The notes: generated by a model not told the origin, from the letters alone. A stretch of 64,000 bases of DNA from Flavobacteriaceae bacterium PS02334 (GCA_029959295.1 JASCOH010000001.1:496001-560000), one strand, 5' to 3'; shown: positions 25,023-32,822, numbered from the stretch's first letter. Translations and numbers: made by a program.

Positions 25023-25331
25023 ATGATAAATATTCTCTACATCGGAAGGCATTCAGAAATTCTAGAAACCGTCGTAAGGCTAATAAATGCAAATGAAGAA
25101 TGGTTTGGAGCTGGCGCAGAAACAGATGAAACTGCCATGGAATTATTTGAAAAAATAAATTTCCAGATTGTATTATTGGGCTGTGGCATTGAACCAGAAA
25201 GCGAGGAAAAACTTCGCAGTTTTTTTCAAGCACAGAATCAAAATTGTGCTGTTGTTCAGCATTATGGAGGCGGAAGCGGTTTGCTGAAAAACGAAATCCT
25301 TTCGGCTTTAGAGAATCATAACTTTATTTAA
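25023..25331 (+). CDS. Small receiver-like (Rossmann-type) protein without phospho-acceptor
   Basis: A 102-residue protein with the alternating beta-alpha pattern of a response-regulator receiver: MINILYIGRHSEILETVVRLI, then FQIVLLGCGIEPESEEKLRSFF. Where a receiver carries its phosphorylated Asp at the end of strand 3, this sequence has LLGCG, so no phosphorylation is expected. The acidic pair near the N-terminus is also missing. It probably belongs to a small conserved flavobacterial family. It lies between YceI and OsmC on the same strand. The function is unknown. Confidence 0.6.
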   Translation: MINILYIGRHSEILETVVRLINANEEWFGAGAETDETAMELFEKINFQIVLLGCGIEPESEEKLRSFFQAQNQNCAVVQHYGGGSGLLKNEILSALENHNFI

Positions 25332-25391
25332 ACAGTGCGAATTCTTTTTTAATGTAAATTTATACCTCAACAATCTTTTAAAACATACATT

Positions 25392-25808
25392 ATGAAATTT
25401 ACAAGAAACGCAAGCGCCAACTGGAAAGGCACTGGAATGGAAGGTTCTGGAACTATTTCAACGCAAAGCACAACATTAGACAAAGCACAGCTTTCTTTCA
25501 AAACCCGTTTCGCTGACGGCGTTGGAACCAATCCCGAAGAGCTTCTCGGAGCTGCACATGCTGGTTGTTTTTCAATGAAATTAAGCTTTGTATTAAACGA
25601 GGCTGGTTTCACGGCAGACAATATTGACACCGTTGCAAAAGTGACTTTTGAAGACGGAAAAATAACTACGATCACTTTAGATTTGACGGCAACAGTTCCT
25701 GGAATTACTGAAGAACAATTTCAAGAAGCGGCAAAAAATGCTAAAGAAAACTGTCCGATCTCCCAAGCTTTAAATTCAGAAATAATCTTGGATGCGAAAT
25801 TGGCATAA
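25392..25808 (+). CDS. osmC: OsmC family peroxiredoxin
   Basis: A 138-residue thiol peroxidase that reduces organic hydroperoxides. The redox cysteines are Cys59 (GAAHAGCFSM) and Cys121 (ENCPISQAL), close to the E. coli OsmC positions 59 and 125. The Arg in strand 3 (KTRFADGVGTNPEELLGA) completes the active-site pattern. The N-terminal MKFTRNASANWKGTG is typical of the OsmC rather than the Ohr subgroup. It follows the receiver-like gene by 60 bases and is closed by a terminator at 25829-25860. Confidence 0.95.
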   Translation: MKFTRNASANWKGTGMEGSGTISTQSTTLDKAQLSFKTRFADGVGTNPEELLGAAHAGCFSMKLSFVLNEAGFTADNIDTVAKVTFEDGKITTITLDLTATVPGITEEQFQEAAKNAKENCPISQALNSEIILDAKLA

Positions 25809-25828
25809 CTAAACAAAACACGCAACTT

Positions 25829-25860
25829 AAAAAACCACTTTAAAGAAAAAGTGGTTTTCT
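25829..25860 (+). terminator. Terminator after osmC
   Basis: Stem AAAACCACTTT / AAAGTGGTTTT with a 6-base loop. Confidence 0.82.
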
Positions 25861-25933
25861 TATACAAAAAAATTAAATTTTAATCATTTATAACATAATT
25901 TGCATATATTTACAACAATATAAGCCAAATAAA

Positions 25934-26635
25934 ATGATTAAAGCCGATATCCAATTCAATAGGGTAATCTTTGACTCTGAGACAAAAAAAGAATTTGTTC
26001 CTGAAACAAGACTCAAACCTGAGAGCATAAAAAAATGCCTTCTTTTTGCTTCCGAAATGGCTTATGGCTTAGGCTACCACAAATCACAATCCTTTGGTGG
26101 CACAGAATATAATCGTTTGCCAAATGAAATCTTCATCAACACTTTTCAGGGAAAACTAGCAGAACTAGCCATTTACAACGAACTTTCCGCTTTGGGCATT
26201 CGACCAGATAAAGCGCCAGAATTTGATATTTGGGGAAAAGGCAAGTGGGAAGATTGCGACTTTACGCTAAACAACGGCAAAATCAGAGCTTCAGTAAAAT
26301 CAACAAAATGGTTTGGAAATTTACTGCTTCTGGAAAAAGACAAATACAACGAAAAAGGAGAATTTCTGGAAACTTTTGAAAGCGATTCTTTTGCCTATGA
26401 TTTCACTTTCTTGGTCAGAATTTCAGGCGTAAAAAATCCGAAACCAGAATCTTATCTAGAAGAAAATAATATTGACGTAGAAGTCACAGGATATCTGACA
26501 CATGCGAAATTCCTAGAAGTCATAAAAGAAAAACAGATAATCCCAAAAGGAATAATTTTAGGAACGCCTTTGATCGTTGACAATTATTATATTTTCGCTA
26601 AAGATTTGATTGATATAAAATACTTGAGAATTTAA
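25934..26635 (+). CDS. Putative type II restriction endonuclease (PD-(D/E)xK type)
   Basis: A 233-residue protein I do not recognise by family name. It converges on a cytosine methyltransferase gene with a 4-base overlap of the stop codons, the classic R-M arrangement. A plausible PD-(D/E)xK core is visible: Glu77 in FQGKLAELAIYNEL, an acidic residue at Asp107/Asp109 (WEDCDFTL), and SVKSTK at 120-125 with Lys122. The last motif has Ser where E or Q is usual. There is no helix-turn-helix controller gene nearby. The recognition sequence cannot be predicted. Confidence 0.62.
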   Translation: MIKADIQFNRVIFDSETKKEFVPETRLKPESIKKCLLFASEMAYGLGYHKSQSFGGTEYNRLPNEIFINTFQGKLAELAIYNELSALGIRPDKAPEFDIWGKGKWEDCDFTLNNGKIRASVKSTKWFGNLLLLEKDKYNEKGEFLETFESDSFAYDFTFLVRISGVKNPKPESYLEENNIDVEVTGYLTHAKFLEVIKEKQIIPKGIILGTPLIVDNYYIFAKDLIDIKYLRI

Positions 26636-27603
26636 AGCCCCTCGCCTAGTTGCAAAGCTTTTAAAATCGAAGCCGCAATTCGTTCAATTACAGGAACGCT
26701 CACTGAATTCCCAGCCTGTTTGTACAAATGTGAATTGCTCATCGTCGCCGGCAAAACAAACTTCTCAGGAAATCCTTGAAATTGGAAACACTCTTTCGGA
26801 GTCAATTTTCGAATTCCTTTTGTCGTCAAAACCAACGGCACATTATGCCCGCCAGTTCCCATGTTTGCTGTCAAAGTCGGACAAACATCGCTCTTGTTTT
26901 CCCTTACATATTGGCGTCGCCATTGATAAACCGTGTCTTTTCTGGTAATTGATTTCTGAAGTTCGCCAAACATATATTTGTCTTCTCCATAAAAATATTT
27001 AGCCTCAGCTACAGAATCATCCACAATATCTTCCACCTTCTTTGTAAGTGTCAGAGCTTCTGGAAATTCAAAATGTTTAGCATATTTGTTCGTTCCATCT
27101 TCCTCATTTCTAAAGCAGACGATATAAATCCGCTCGCGATTTTGAGGCACATTTCCAAATTCTTTCGAGTTCAAAACTTGGGCTGAAAATGAATAGCCGT
27201 TTGCTTTCATCGCCTTTTCGATAAAAGTAAAGGTCTTTCCTTTATCGTGCCCTTTCAAATTCTTTACGTTCTCTAAAAAAACGACTTTTGGCTTGTTCAA
27301 AGCAGTTACAAAATCTAAAATTCTATAAAAATGATTTCCTCGGTCATCGTTAAAACCTTTACGGTAACCCGCAACAGAAAAGGGCTGGCAAGGAAATCCA
27401 GCTGCTAAAACATCAACTTTTTCTAAATTCTCAGGATCCAATTTCCAAATATCTTCCTCAAAAATTGGGTGCTTGAAGTTCGCCCGATAGGTAACGCAGG
27501 CATTTTTATCAATCTCATTTGCCCAAGCTACTTTAGCTCCAGCATTTATAAATCCTTGGCAAATTCCTCCAACTCCGGCGTATAAACTTCCTATTTTGAT
27601 CAT
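26632..27603 (-). CDS. DNA (cytosine-5-)-methyltransferase
   Basis: A 323-residue type II modification enzyme that methylates cytosine at C5, protecting its recognition site. The motifs are in canonical order: I GSLYAGVGGICQGF, IV GFPCQPFSVAG with the catalytic Cys in PCQ, VI VVFLENVKNL, VIII QNRERIYIVCF, and IX-X FQFQGFPE through KQAGNSV. The region between VIII and IX (about 200-270) is the target recognition domain. Start at 27603 (MIKIGSLYAG) because the -7 box TATTTTTG at 27623-27630 makes the upstream in-frame ATG at 27636 untranscribed. Convergent with the putative endonuclease. Confidence 0.94.
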   Translation of the reverse strand: MIKIGSLYAGVGGICQGFINAGAKVAWANEIDKNACVTYRANFKHPIFEEDIWKLDPENLEKVDVLAAGFPCQPFSVAGYRKGFNDDRGNHFYRILDFVTALNKPKVVFLENVKNLKGHDKGKTFTFIEKAMKANGYSFSAQVLNSKEFGNVPQNRERIYIVCFRNEEDGTNKYAKHFEFPEALTLTKKVEDIVDDSVAEAKYFYGEDKYMFGELQKSITRKDTVYQWRRQYVRENKSDVCPTLTANMGTGGHNVPLVLTTKGIRKLTPKECFQFQGFPEKFVLPATMSNSHLYKQAGNSVSVPVIERIAASILKALQLGEGL

Positions 27604-27622
27604 GTAACGTAATTTTGAAAGG

Positions 27623-27630
27623 CAAAAATA
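27623..27630 (-). promoter_or_regulatory. -7 promoter box of the methyltransferase gene
   Basis: TATTTTTG on the minus strand, 19 bases before the start codon at 27603. It argues for a short leader. Confidence 0.55.
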
Positions 27631-27747
27631 ATACAAAGCCTTGTAAAACTTTGTCTTAAATTTAAAAAAGAAAAGCTTTAGAAATTTTGCCTATCAGAAT
27701 CCTGCTTTCATTGATTGCCGGATTTGTTTTTAAAAGAAAATCTGCAT

Positions 27748-27778
27748 AAAAAAAGCCCAGTCAAAAACTGGGCTTTTT
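27748..27778 (-). terminator. Terminator after the acidic protein gene
   Basis: Stem AAGCCCAGT / ACTGGGCTT with A and T tracts; on the minus strand it follows the stop codon at 27789. Confidence 0.85.
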
Positions 27779-27788
27779 CAATTGTGAA

Positions 27789-28187
27789 TTAATAATCTTC
27801 ATTCAGTTCTTCATAATCTTCATCATCCGTCGAAATCGACTTATTTTGGTCTTCATCTAAATCCAGATTGTCTTCCAGCAGATAATCATCTTGGTTGAAA
27901 GCATCTGAATTCTTGCTGTTCCCGCCCTCTTCCTGCCATTGGTTTGAATTTGATCTGCCGCCTTTGTCAGATTCCAAGCTGAAATCATTGTCTTTTGTAT
28001 ATTGAACACCCGGCTGTTCCATCGCCAGATATTTGTCAGTATCATCGTTTTGATAATCATCATTATCCTCGCCTTTTAAAGGAACTGGCTTGATGTGGTC
28101 GTTACTTTTTAAATCTTTCGAAGTATCGTTGTCCGTATTAATTTCTGAATTTGTAGTCTCGAATTTTTTAGCATCTTCTTTTTCCAT
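27789..28187 (-). CDS. Highly acidic, disordered protein of unknown function
   Basis: A 132-residue protein with very low hydrophobicity and about a third Asp, Glu, Asn and Ser residues. It starts MEKEDAKKFETTNSEINTD and ends DDEDYEELNEDY. No signal peptide, no cysteine, no recognisable domain; the whole chain is probably disordered. It lies 20 bases after the small 28208-28399 gene on the same strand and has its own terminator. Proteins of this type are often general-stress or desiccation-related in Flavobacteria, but that is not shown here. Confidence 0.6.
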   Translation of the reverse strand: MEKEDAKKFETTNSEINTDNDTSKDLKSNDHIKPVPLKGEDNDDYQNDDTDKYLAMEQPGVQYTKDNDFSLESDKGGRSNSNQWQEEGGNSKNSDAFNQDDYLLEDNLDLDEDQNKSISTDDEDYEELNEDY

Positions 28188-28207
28188 AACAGTATTTTTT
28201 TTAAATC

Positions 28208-28399
28208 TTAAAATAATAGCATCGAGTTGATGTCATTGCTTTTCAAAAGCTCAAGATTTGTTTTTAAAAGGTTTTTTAACTGCAGATTTTTGTCTTTCAC
28301 TTTTTTCTTAAGCGATTCTTTTTTGCTGAAAAGTTCTTCAGCTAAAGTTTTAGGAGTGCGGTCAGGTTCTCCTATTCCAAAAGTAGTTTTCGATTCCAT
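28208..28399 (-). CDS. Small basic helical protein of unknown function
   Basis: A 63-residue protein: MESKTTFGIGEPDRTPKTLA at the start, then a Lys- and Leu-rich helix (KKESLKKKVKDKNLQLKNLL). It is probably cytosolic, with no cysteine. It is 20 bases upstream of the acidic 132-residue gene on the same strand, so the pair may be co-transcribed and could interact by opposite charge (an inference). The region before its start is the 21-bp minisatellite spacer. Confidence 0.5.
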   Translation of the reverse strand: MESKTTFGIGEPDRTPKTLAEELFSKKESLKKKVKDKNLQLKNLLKTNLELLKSNDINSMLLF

Positions 28400-28551
28400 A
28401 ATATAGCGATTTTAGGTGGTTGGTTTTCCCTTTTCAGGTTACTACAAGTTACGCAATTATGTCGAGGTTTTTTGAAAGTAATTATTAAATTATTGCTAAA
28501 GATCAATTTGTATAAAACCTTTGATAAATCTTTATGAAATACAACACAATA

Positions 28552-28782
28552 GAAAATTGGTTTATGCCCTGCGGAAAGTGTTTTCAGCCCTACGGAAGTT
28601 ATTTTCTGCTCATAGGAAACTAATTTCAACTCGGCGGAAAGTGTTTTCAGCTCTATGGAAGCTCTTATCTGTTCATAGGAAACTAATTTATGTTCATAGG
28701 AAATTCTTTTCTGCTCATAGGAAGCTAATTTACGCTCATAGGAAACCCTTTTCTGTTCATAGGAAGCTATTTTCAGCTCGAG
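28552..28782. repeat. 21-bp minisatellite, eleven units
   Basis: Eleven head-to-tail 21-base units of the form GGAARCTAATTTNTGCTCATA, starting at 28552, 28573, 28594 and so on to 28762. The units differ at several positions. Because 21 is a multiple of three and the unit lacks stops, frames stay open on both strands: minus-strand heptads like LASYEQK and plus-strand heptads like SAHRKLI. No convincing promoter or conserved start precedes either frame, so I do not call a gene. Bases 28400-28551 hold nothing recognisable. Confidence 0.9.
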
Positions 28783-28820
28783 GGAAGGCTTAAACACTGG
28801 TATTCCCAAGGTATAAATAA

Positions 28821-28848
28821 AAAACTCCTTGATTGCTCAAGGAGTTTT
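28821..28848 (-). terminator. Terminator after rluD
   Basis: Stem AAAACTCCTTGA / TCAAGGAGTTTT, just after the rluD stop on the minus strand. Confidence 0.87.
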
Positions 28849-28851
28849 CCA

Positions 28852-29895
28852 CTAATTTTCTTCTTCTTCCACCGTATGCGAATTCGAATAGGCCCGCCAT
28901 TTTGCAATGCATTCCTTAATATCTTCAGGAAGTTCCGTATCAAAACTCATGAACTCCTTCGTCACCGGATGGACAAATCCAAGCGTTTTTGCGTGAAGTG
29001 CCTGTCTCGGCAAAACCTTAAAGCAATTATCTATAAATTGTTTGTATTTCGTAAAAGTAGTTCCTTTTAATATCAAGTTCCCGCCATAACGCTCGTCATT
29101 GAAAAGCGTGTGCCCGATTGATTTCATGTGCACGCGAATCTGGTGTGTTCTTCCAGTCTCTAATTTGCAAGAAACCAAAGTTACATAGCCAAAACGCTCT
29201 ATAACTTTATAATGCGTCACAGCGTGTTTTCCTTCGCCGTCAGGCACGACAGCCATCTGCATTCTATCTTTAGCATGTCTTGCGATATCGCCTGTCACCG
29301 TTCCTTCGTCTTCAACAACATTTCCCCAAACCAAGGCAATATATTCTCTCTCAGAAGTTTTTTCTTCGAATTGCTTCGCTAAAAATGTCATCGCAAATTC
29401 TGTCTTTGCCACCACCAAAAGCCCCGAAGTATCCTTATCAATTCTATGAACCAATCCTGGACGCTCACTGCTGTTTAAAGGCAAATTTTCAAAGTGGAAA
29501 GCCAAAGCATTCACCAAAGTCCCGGTATAATTTCCATGACCCGGATGCACTACCAAACCCGCAGGCTTGTTGATCACCAAAAGCGCATCGTCTTCAAAAA
29601 CAATATCCAACGGAATGTCTTCCGGCAAAATCAAATTCTCAAACGGCGGATGCGAAAGCATGATTCGAACTACGTCGAAAGCTTTCACTTTATAATTCGA
29701 CTTGACAGGAAGATCGTTTACAATAATATTTCCCGCTTCTGCCGCCTGCTGTATTTTATTTCTGGTAGCATTTTCTACCAAGTTCATCAAAAATTTGTCT
29801 ACTCGCAAAGGCATCTGCCCTTTGGTCGCTTCAAATCTAAAATGCTCATATAATTCTTCGTCTAACGTTTCGTCAGCAATTGGATTCTCTATCAT
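28852..29895 (-). CDS. rluD: RluD-type 23S rRNA pseudouridine synthase
   Basis: A 347-residue RluA-family enzyme converting uridines to pseudouridine in large-subunit rRNA. An S4 RNA-binding domain occupies residues 28-90 (LRVDKFLMNLVENATRNKIQ). The catalytic domain contains NKPAGLVVHPGHGN and the active-site motif GLVHRIDKDTSGLLVVAK with the catalytic Asp, then GRTHQIRVHMKSIGHTLFND. It overlaps the PASTA-protein gene by 4 bases and is the second gene of that operon, an order I have seen in Flavobacteria. Assignment to RluD rather than another RluA member rests on the S4 domain. Confidence 0.93.
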   Translation of the reverse strand: MIENPIADETLDEELYEHFRFEATKGQMPLRVDKFLMNLVENATRNKIQQAAEAGNIIVNDLPVKSNYKVKAFDVVRIMLSHPPFENLILPEDIPLDIVFEDDALLVINKPAGLVVHPGHGNYTGTLVNALAFHFENLPLNSSERPGLVHRIDKDTSGLLVVAKTEFAMTFLAKQFEEKTSEREYIALVWGNVVEDEGTVTGDIARHAKDRMQMAVVPDGEGKHAVTHYKVIERFGYVTLVSCKLETGRTHQIRVHMKSIGHTLFNDERYGGNLILKGTTFTKYKQFIDNCFKVLPRQALHAKTLGFVHPVTKEFMSFDTELPEDIKECIAKWRAYSNSHTVEEEEN

Positions 29896-30512
29896 TCTGC
29901 TTTTTCTGTTTCAGTTTCTGTACCGCTTTCATTCGTTGTAGAATCGACTTCTTCCTCAAATCCTACTTTTCCATCGCCCAAAACCAAATCAATCACTGAA
30001 GATTTCTTCACTTTGTCACCTGGTTTTAATTTTTTTCCATTCGAATACATTTCAAGAACCATATCTTTTCCTAAATAAGGCTTGTATGTTTTTTTACCAA
30101 TTTCCAAACCAACCGCTTTAAGCGTAGGCTCTGCTTGGCGCAACGTTTTTTCAATCAAATCTGGTATGGTAACCGAACCAAATCCAGCAGAATTTACTTT
30201 AATATATATCTTTCTGCCTTCTTTCACCTTCGCGCCCGGCAAAGGATCTTGCTGTACTACAGAATATTTTGGAAAATCTTTGTTATAATCAATAGTATCT
30301 AACAAAACATACTCTAAATCAAGCTCGTCAAGTTTTTCTCCTGCTTGTTCTTCGGTCAGTTTCCTCAAGTCTGGAACCGTAATTTCATTGCCGTGATCCG
30401 TTGCAAAACTCAAGTATTGCAGCAGTACAAAAACCAGTACGATCACAATTACCAAGGCTATCAATAATTGCTTAAAAAATGTCTTGCTCGTTAGATATTC
30501 TTTTAAAGTCAT
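29892..30512 (-). CDS. PASTA domain membrane protein
   Basis: A 206-residue single-span membrane protein. The N-terminal helix (residues 14-33) is followed by two to three PASTA repeats on the outer side: ITVPDLRKLTEEQAGEKL, a second near VVQQDPLPGAKVKEG, and a third around VTIPDLIEKTLRQAE. PASTA repeats bind peptidoglycan fragments. There is no kinase domain, and this stand-alone form is common beside ddl and rluD in Bacteroidetes. It is divergent from ddl, another peptidoglycan gene. The promoter (TTG-N19-TATCTTTG) is the best-formed in the window. Confidence 0.9.
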   Translation of the reverse strand: MTLKEYLTSKTFFKQLLIALVIVIVLVFVLLQYLSFATDHGNEITVPDLRKLTEEQAGEKLDELDLEYVLLDTIDYNKDFPKYSVVQQDPLPGAKVKEGRKIYIKVNSAGFGSVTIPDLIEKTLRQAEPTLKAVGLEIGKKTYKPYLGKDMVLEMYSNGKKLKPGDKVKKSSVIDLVLGDGKVGFEEEVDSTTNESGTETETEKAE

Positions 30513-30529
30513 AAAATTTGTATTTGGTG

Positions 30530-30559
30530 CAAAGATATAAAAATAGTAAAGGTTTTCAA
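30530..30559 (-). promoter_or_regulatory. Complete Bacteroidetes promoter (TTG-N19-TATCTTTG) of the PASTA-rluD operon
   Basis: On the minus strand the -33 TTG (30557-30559) is exactly 19 bases from the -7 TATCTTTG (30530-30537). This is the textbook Bacteroidetes layout. Confidence 0.8.
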
Positions 30560-30575
30560 TTTCAATAAATAGTGA

Positions 30576-30583
30576 TATTTTTG
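30576..30583 (+). promoter_or_regulatory. -7 promoter box TATTTTTG of ddl
   Basis: Matches TAnnTTTG, 70 bases before the ddl start, in the spacer divergent from the PASTA gene. Confidence 0.5.
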
Positions 30584-30652
30584 TGAGAGATTTTTTGGCT
30601 TATTTCTACGTAAACAAGTCTGAAATCTGCAATCATAAATCTAAAATTCTAT

Positions 30653-31639
30653 ATGAACATAGCCGTTGTAATGGGTGGATATTCTGACGAGTCAGTAATC
30701 TCACTTCGAAGTGGTCAATTAATCTTAAACAACCTCGACAAAAACAAATACAAAACGTTCGAAATCCACATTTTATTGGACGGATGGCATGCGATTGTTG
30801 ACGGAGAAAAATTCTTGATAGACAAATCCGATTTTACTTTTACCAGAAACGGAGAAAAGATAAAATTCGACACTATCATAAACACCATCCACGGAACTCC
30901 GGGTGAAGACGGGCATTTGCAGGCGTATTGGGAACTTTTAGAGATTCCGTATACAGGCTGTAATTTCTACCAATCGGCTTTGACTTTTAATAAGAGAGAT
31001 ACACTTTCTGTACTTTCAAAATTCAATATCCCGAAGGCAAATTCTATTTATTTATCTAAAGGAGATCAAATTTCTGGCGAAGAAATCAAAGTCCAATTAG
31101 GATTGCCTTTCTTTGTAAAACCAAACCAATCCGGAAGCAGTTTGGGTGTTTCAAAGGTAAACGACTTGGCCGATTTTGACAAAGCGCTAGATTTCGCTTT
31201 TGCGGAAGACAACGATATTTTAATCGAATCTTTCTTGAAAGGGATTGAAGTTTCTGTAGGAGTTTTGAACTATAAAGGAGAAACAAAAGTTTTAGGCTTG
31301 ACCGAAATTGTATCTGAAAACGACTTTTTTGATTACGAAGCAAAATATCTAGGAAAATCAGAAGAAATTACGCCAGCAAGATTATCAAAAGAAACCGAGC
31401 AAGAAGTCATCGAAATGGCAAAAAAAGTTTATGAAGCTCTAGGAATGTCCGGTTTTTCAAGAAGCGAATTCATCATCATGGACGGAGTTCCGCACTTTAT
31501 TGAAATCAACACTAATCCAGGATTATCACCACAAAGTATCTTCCCGCAACAAGCAACTTACGCAAATTTGAATTTTTCTGATTTATTGGATAATGAAATT
31601 GAATTAGCTTTGAAGAGAAAAAGTTTGTGGAAGAAATAG
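30653..31639 (+). CDS. ddl: D-alanine--D-alanine ligase
   Basis: ATP-grasp enzyme joining two D-Ala residues for peptidoglycan. At 328 residues it is of normal length. Motifs: MNIAVVMGGYSDESVISLRSG (glycine-rich start), NTIHGTPGEDGHLQAYWELL (first D-Ala contact), FVKPNQSGSSLGVSKV (ATP lysine), and IEINTNPGLSPQSIFPQQ (metal-binding Glu/Asn). It is divergent from the PASTA-rluD operon. Downstream an accessory stretch with a toxin-antitoxin pair separates it from coaD. Confidence 0.95.
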   Translation: MNIAVVMGGYSDESVISLRSGQLILNNLDKNKYKTFEIHILLDGWHAIVDGEKFLIDKSDFTFTRNGEKIKFDTIINTIHGTPGEDGHLQAYWELLEIPYTGCNFYQSALTFNKRDTLSVLSKFNIPKANSIYLSKGDQISGEEIKVQLGLPFFVKPNQSGSSLGVSKVNDLADFDKALDFAFAEDNDILIESFLKGIEVSVGVLNYKGETKVLGLTEIVSENDFFDYEAKYLGKSEEITPARLSKETEQEVIEMAKKVYEALGMSGFSRSEFIIMDGVPHFIEINTNPGLSPQSIFPQQATYANLNFSDLLDNEIELALKRKSLWKK

Positions 31640-31697
31640 TTAGCAGTATTCAGTTATCAGTTGGCGGTAAATTGGTTAACTTTACAAAAAATAGTAT

Positions 31698-31922
31698 ATG
31701 ATTGATTATAAACAATATATCGAAATAAATTCTGAATTGCGTTTTGGAAAACCAGTTATCATTGGAACAAGAATTACTGTTTTTGATGTTTTAAATTGGC
31801 TTGCAAACGGAATGTCTATAAATGAAATTATTGAAGATTTCCCAGAACTTTCTGAAAATCAGATTAAAGCTTGCCTTTCTTATGCCGCTGACAGGGAACA
31901 TAAAATCCAAATTGCTTCGTGA
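31698..31922 (+). CDS. DUF433 domain antitoxin
   Basis: A 74-residue antitoxin-type protein: DUF433 domain with SELRFGKPVIIGTRITV and the helix-turn-helix-like GMSINEIIEDFPELSENQIKA. DUF433 proteins are paired with DUF5615 PIN-like toxins. The stop codon overlaps the GTG start of exactly such a toxin gene by 4 bases (GTGA). The toxin carries a nonsense codon, so this antitoxin may now be an orphan. It is expressed from a short spacer after ddl. Confidence 0.87.
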   Translation: MIDYKQYIEINSELRFGKPVIIGTRITVFDVLNWLANGMSINEIIEDFPELSENQIKACLSYAADREHKIQIAS

Positions 31923-32260
31923 AATTACTTTTTGACCAAAATATCTCTTTTAGAATTCTTTCAAAAATCAGCAATTTCTTTCTAGAAGCAAAGCAAGTTA
32001 GAGAACTTTGAATTGAAAATTTTTCTGATGTAGAAATATGGAAATTTGCCAAGGAAAAAAATTACACGATTGTAACTTTTGATGCTGACTTTTACGACTT
32101 GGCCAATTTAAAAGGACATCCTCCTAAAATTATTTGGCTTCGTTTTAGAAATATGAAGACTGATTTCCTAGCAGAAGTTTTAAACTCAAAAAATTTAATT
32201 ATCAAAGATTTTATACAATCTAAGGACCACGCTGAAATAGCTTGCCTTGAAATAAAATAA
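31919..32260 (+). pseudogene. DUF5615 PIN-like toxin, disrupted by an in-frame TGA
   Basis: Starting from GTG at 31919, the frame reads VKLLFDQNISFRILSKISNF, then REL and a TGA at 32009-32011 (codon 31), after which the same frame continues open to TAA at 32258-32260 with the rest of the family: DVEIWKFAKEKN, YTIVTFDADFYDLANLKGHP, IIWLRF. The catalytic acidic residues of the PIN-like fold (LLFDQN and TFDADF) are both present on either side of the stop. Family members usually have Gly in RELG, so a single G-to-T change (GGA to TGA) would explain it. A sequencing error or stop readthrough cannot be excluded. Confidence 0.85.
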
Positions 32261-32286
32261 ATCACATCATTTTTCCAAAAATAACA

Positions 32287-32817
32287 ATGGAATATAAATT
32301 AGAAAGGCAATGCAAGGATTGTGGGAATTTTGACGTAATAGCTTCAACAAAAATGGAGGCCACATTTGAAATTTATAATCTTGATGATATTTGGAATCAG
32401 AACTGCTCAAAATGTAATTCAAAAAATTGCGCTTCGGTAATATCTGGTCCAAAATTTATCGATCAAGAGCTTTTAGATATTTGGGGAAATGATTTAAAAT
32501 TATTTTTTATGAGTCAAGATGAAGAATTAATTTTAGCAGAAATGCAATATTTCCCAATGATTCTAGAAGCAATAGATAATGAGAAATATTTGGATAGAAA
32601 AATAGATATACTTCTTGAATCAATTTGCATCTTACTTTATGACAACACAGCTTCTCCTGAAGAATATTCAAAAGAGGAAAATGATATAAGAGAAAAAAAC
32701 AAGAATATTATATTACCTGAACTGATCCGACGGAAAGATAGAATAGACAAAGTAAGTTCGCGCTTTTTTGAATATATAAAAGAAGAAACTTTCCCACAAA
32801 TCGGTTTACAATATTAA
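32287..32817 (+). CDS. Zinc-ribbon-containing protein of unknown function
   Basis: A 176-residue cytosolic protein that I do not recognise. Cys9-x2-Cys12 (QCKDCGN) and Cys40-x2-Cys43 (NCSKCNSKNC) form a likely zinc ribbon at residues 9-48. The remainder is helical and acidic, ending EYIKEETFPQIGLQY. Its spacer to coaD is only 5 bases, but it belongs to the accessory block with the toxin-antitoxin remnant. Codon use looks more AT-rich than coaD. A function cannot be offered. Confidence 0.65.
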   Translation: MEYKLERQCKDCGNFDVIASTKMEATFEIYNLDDIWNQNCSKCNSKNCASVISGPKFIDQELLDIWGNDLKLFFMSQDEELILAEMQYFPMILEAIDNEKYLDRKIDILLESICILLYDNTASPEEYSKEENDIREKNKNIILPELIRRKDRIDKVSSRFFEYIKEETFPQIGLQY

Positions 32818-32822
32818 TTATT

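Noticed and set aside
28552-28782. CRISPR array
   Set aside because: The 21-base units are head to tail without spacers, and no cas gene is near.
28521-28793. 90-residue plus-strand frame through the same minisatellite
   Set aside because: No promoter box or conserved start; open for the same trivial reason. Coding is not excluded but is unsupported.
28372-28809. 145-residue minus-strand open frame through the 21-bp minisatellite
   Set aside because: Starts immediately after a terminator with no promoter; the open frame follows from the repeat period being a multiple of three.
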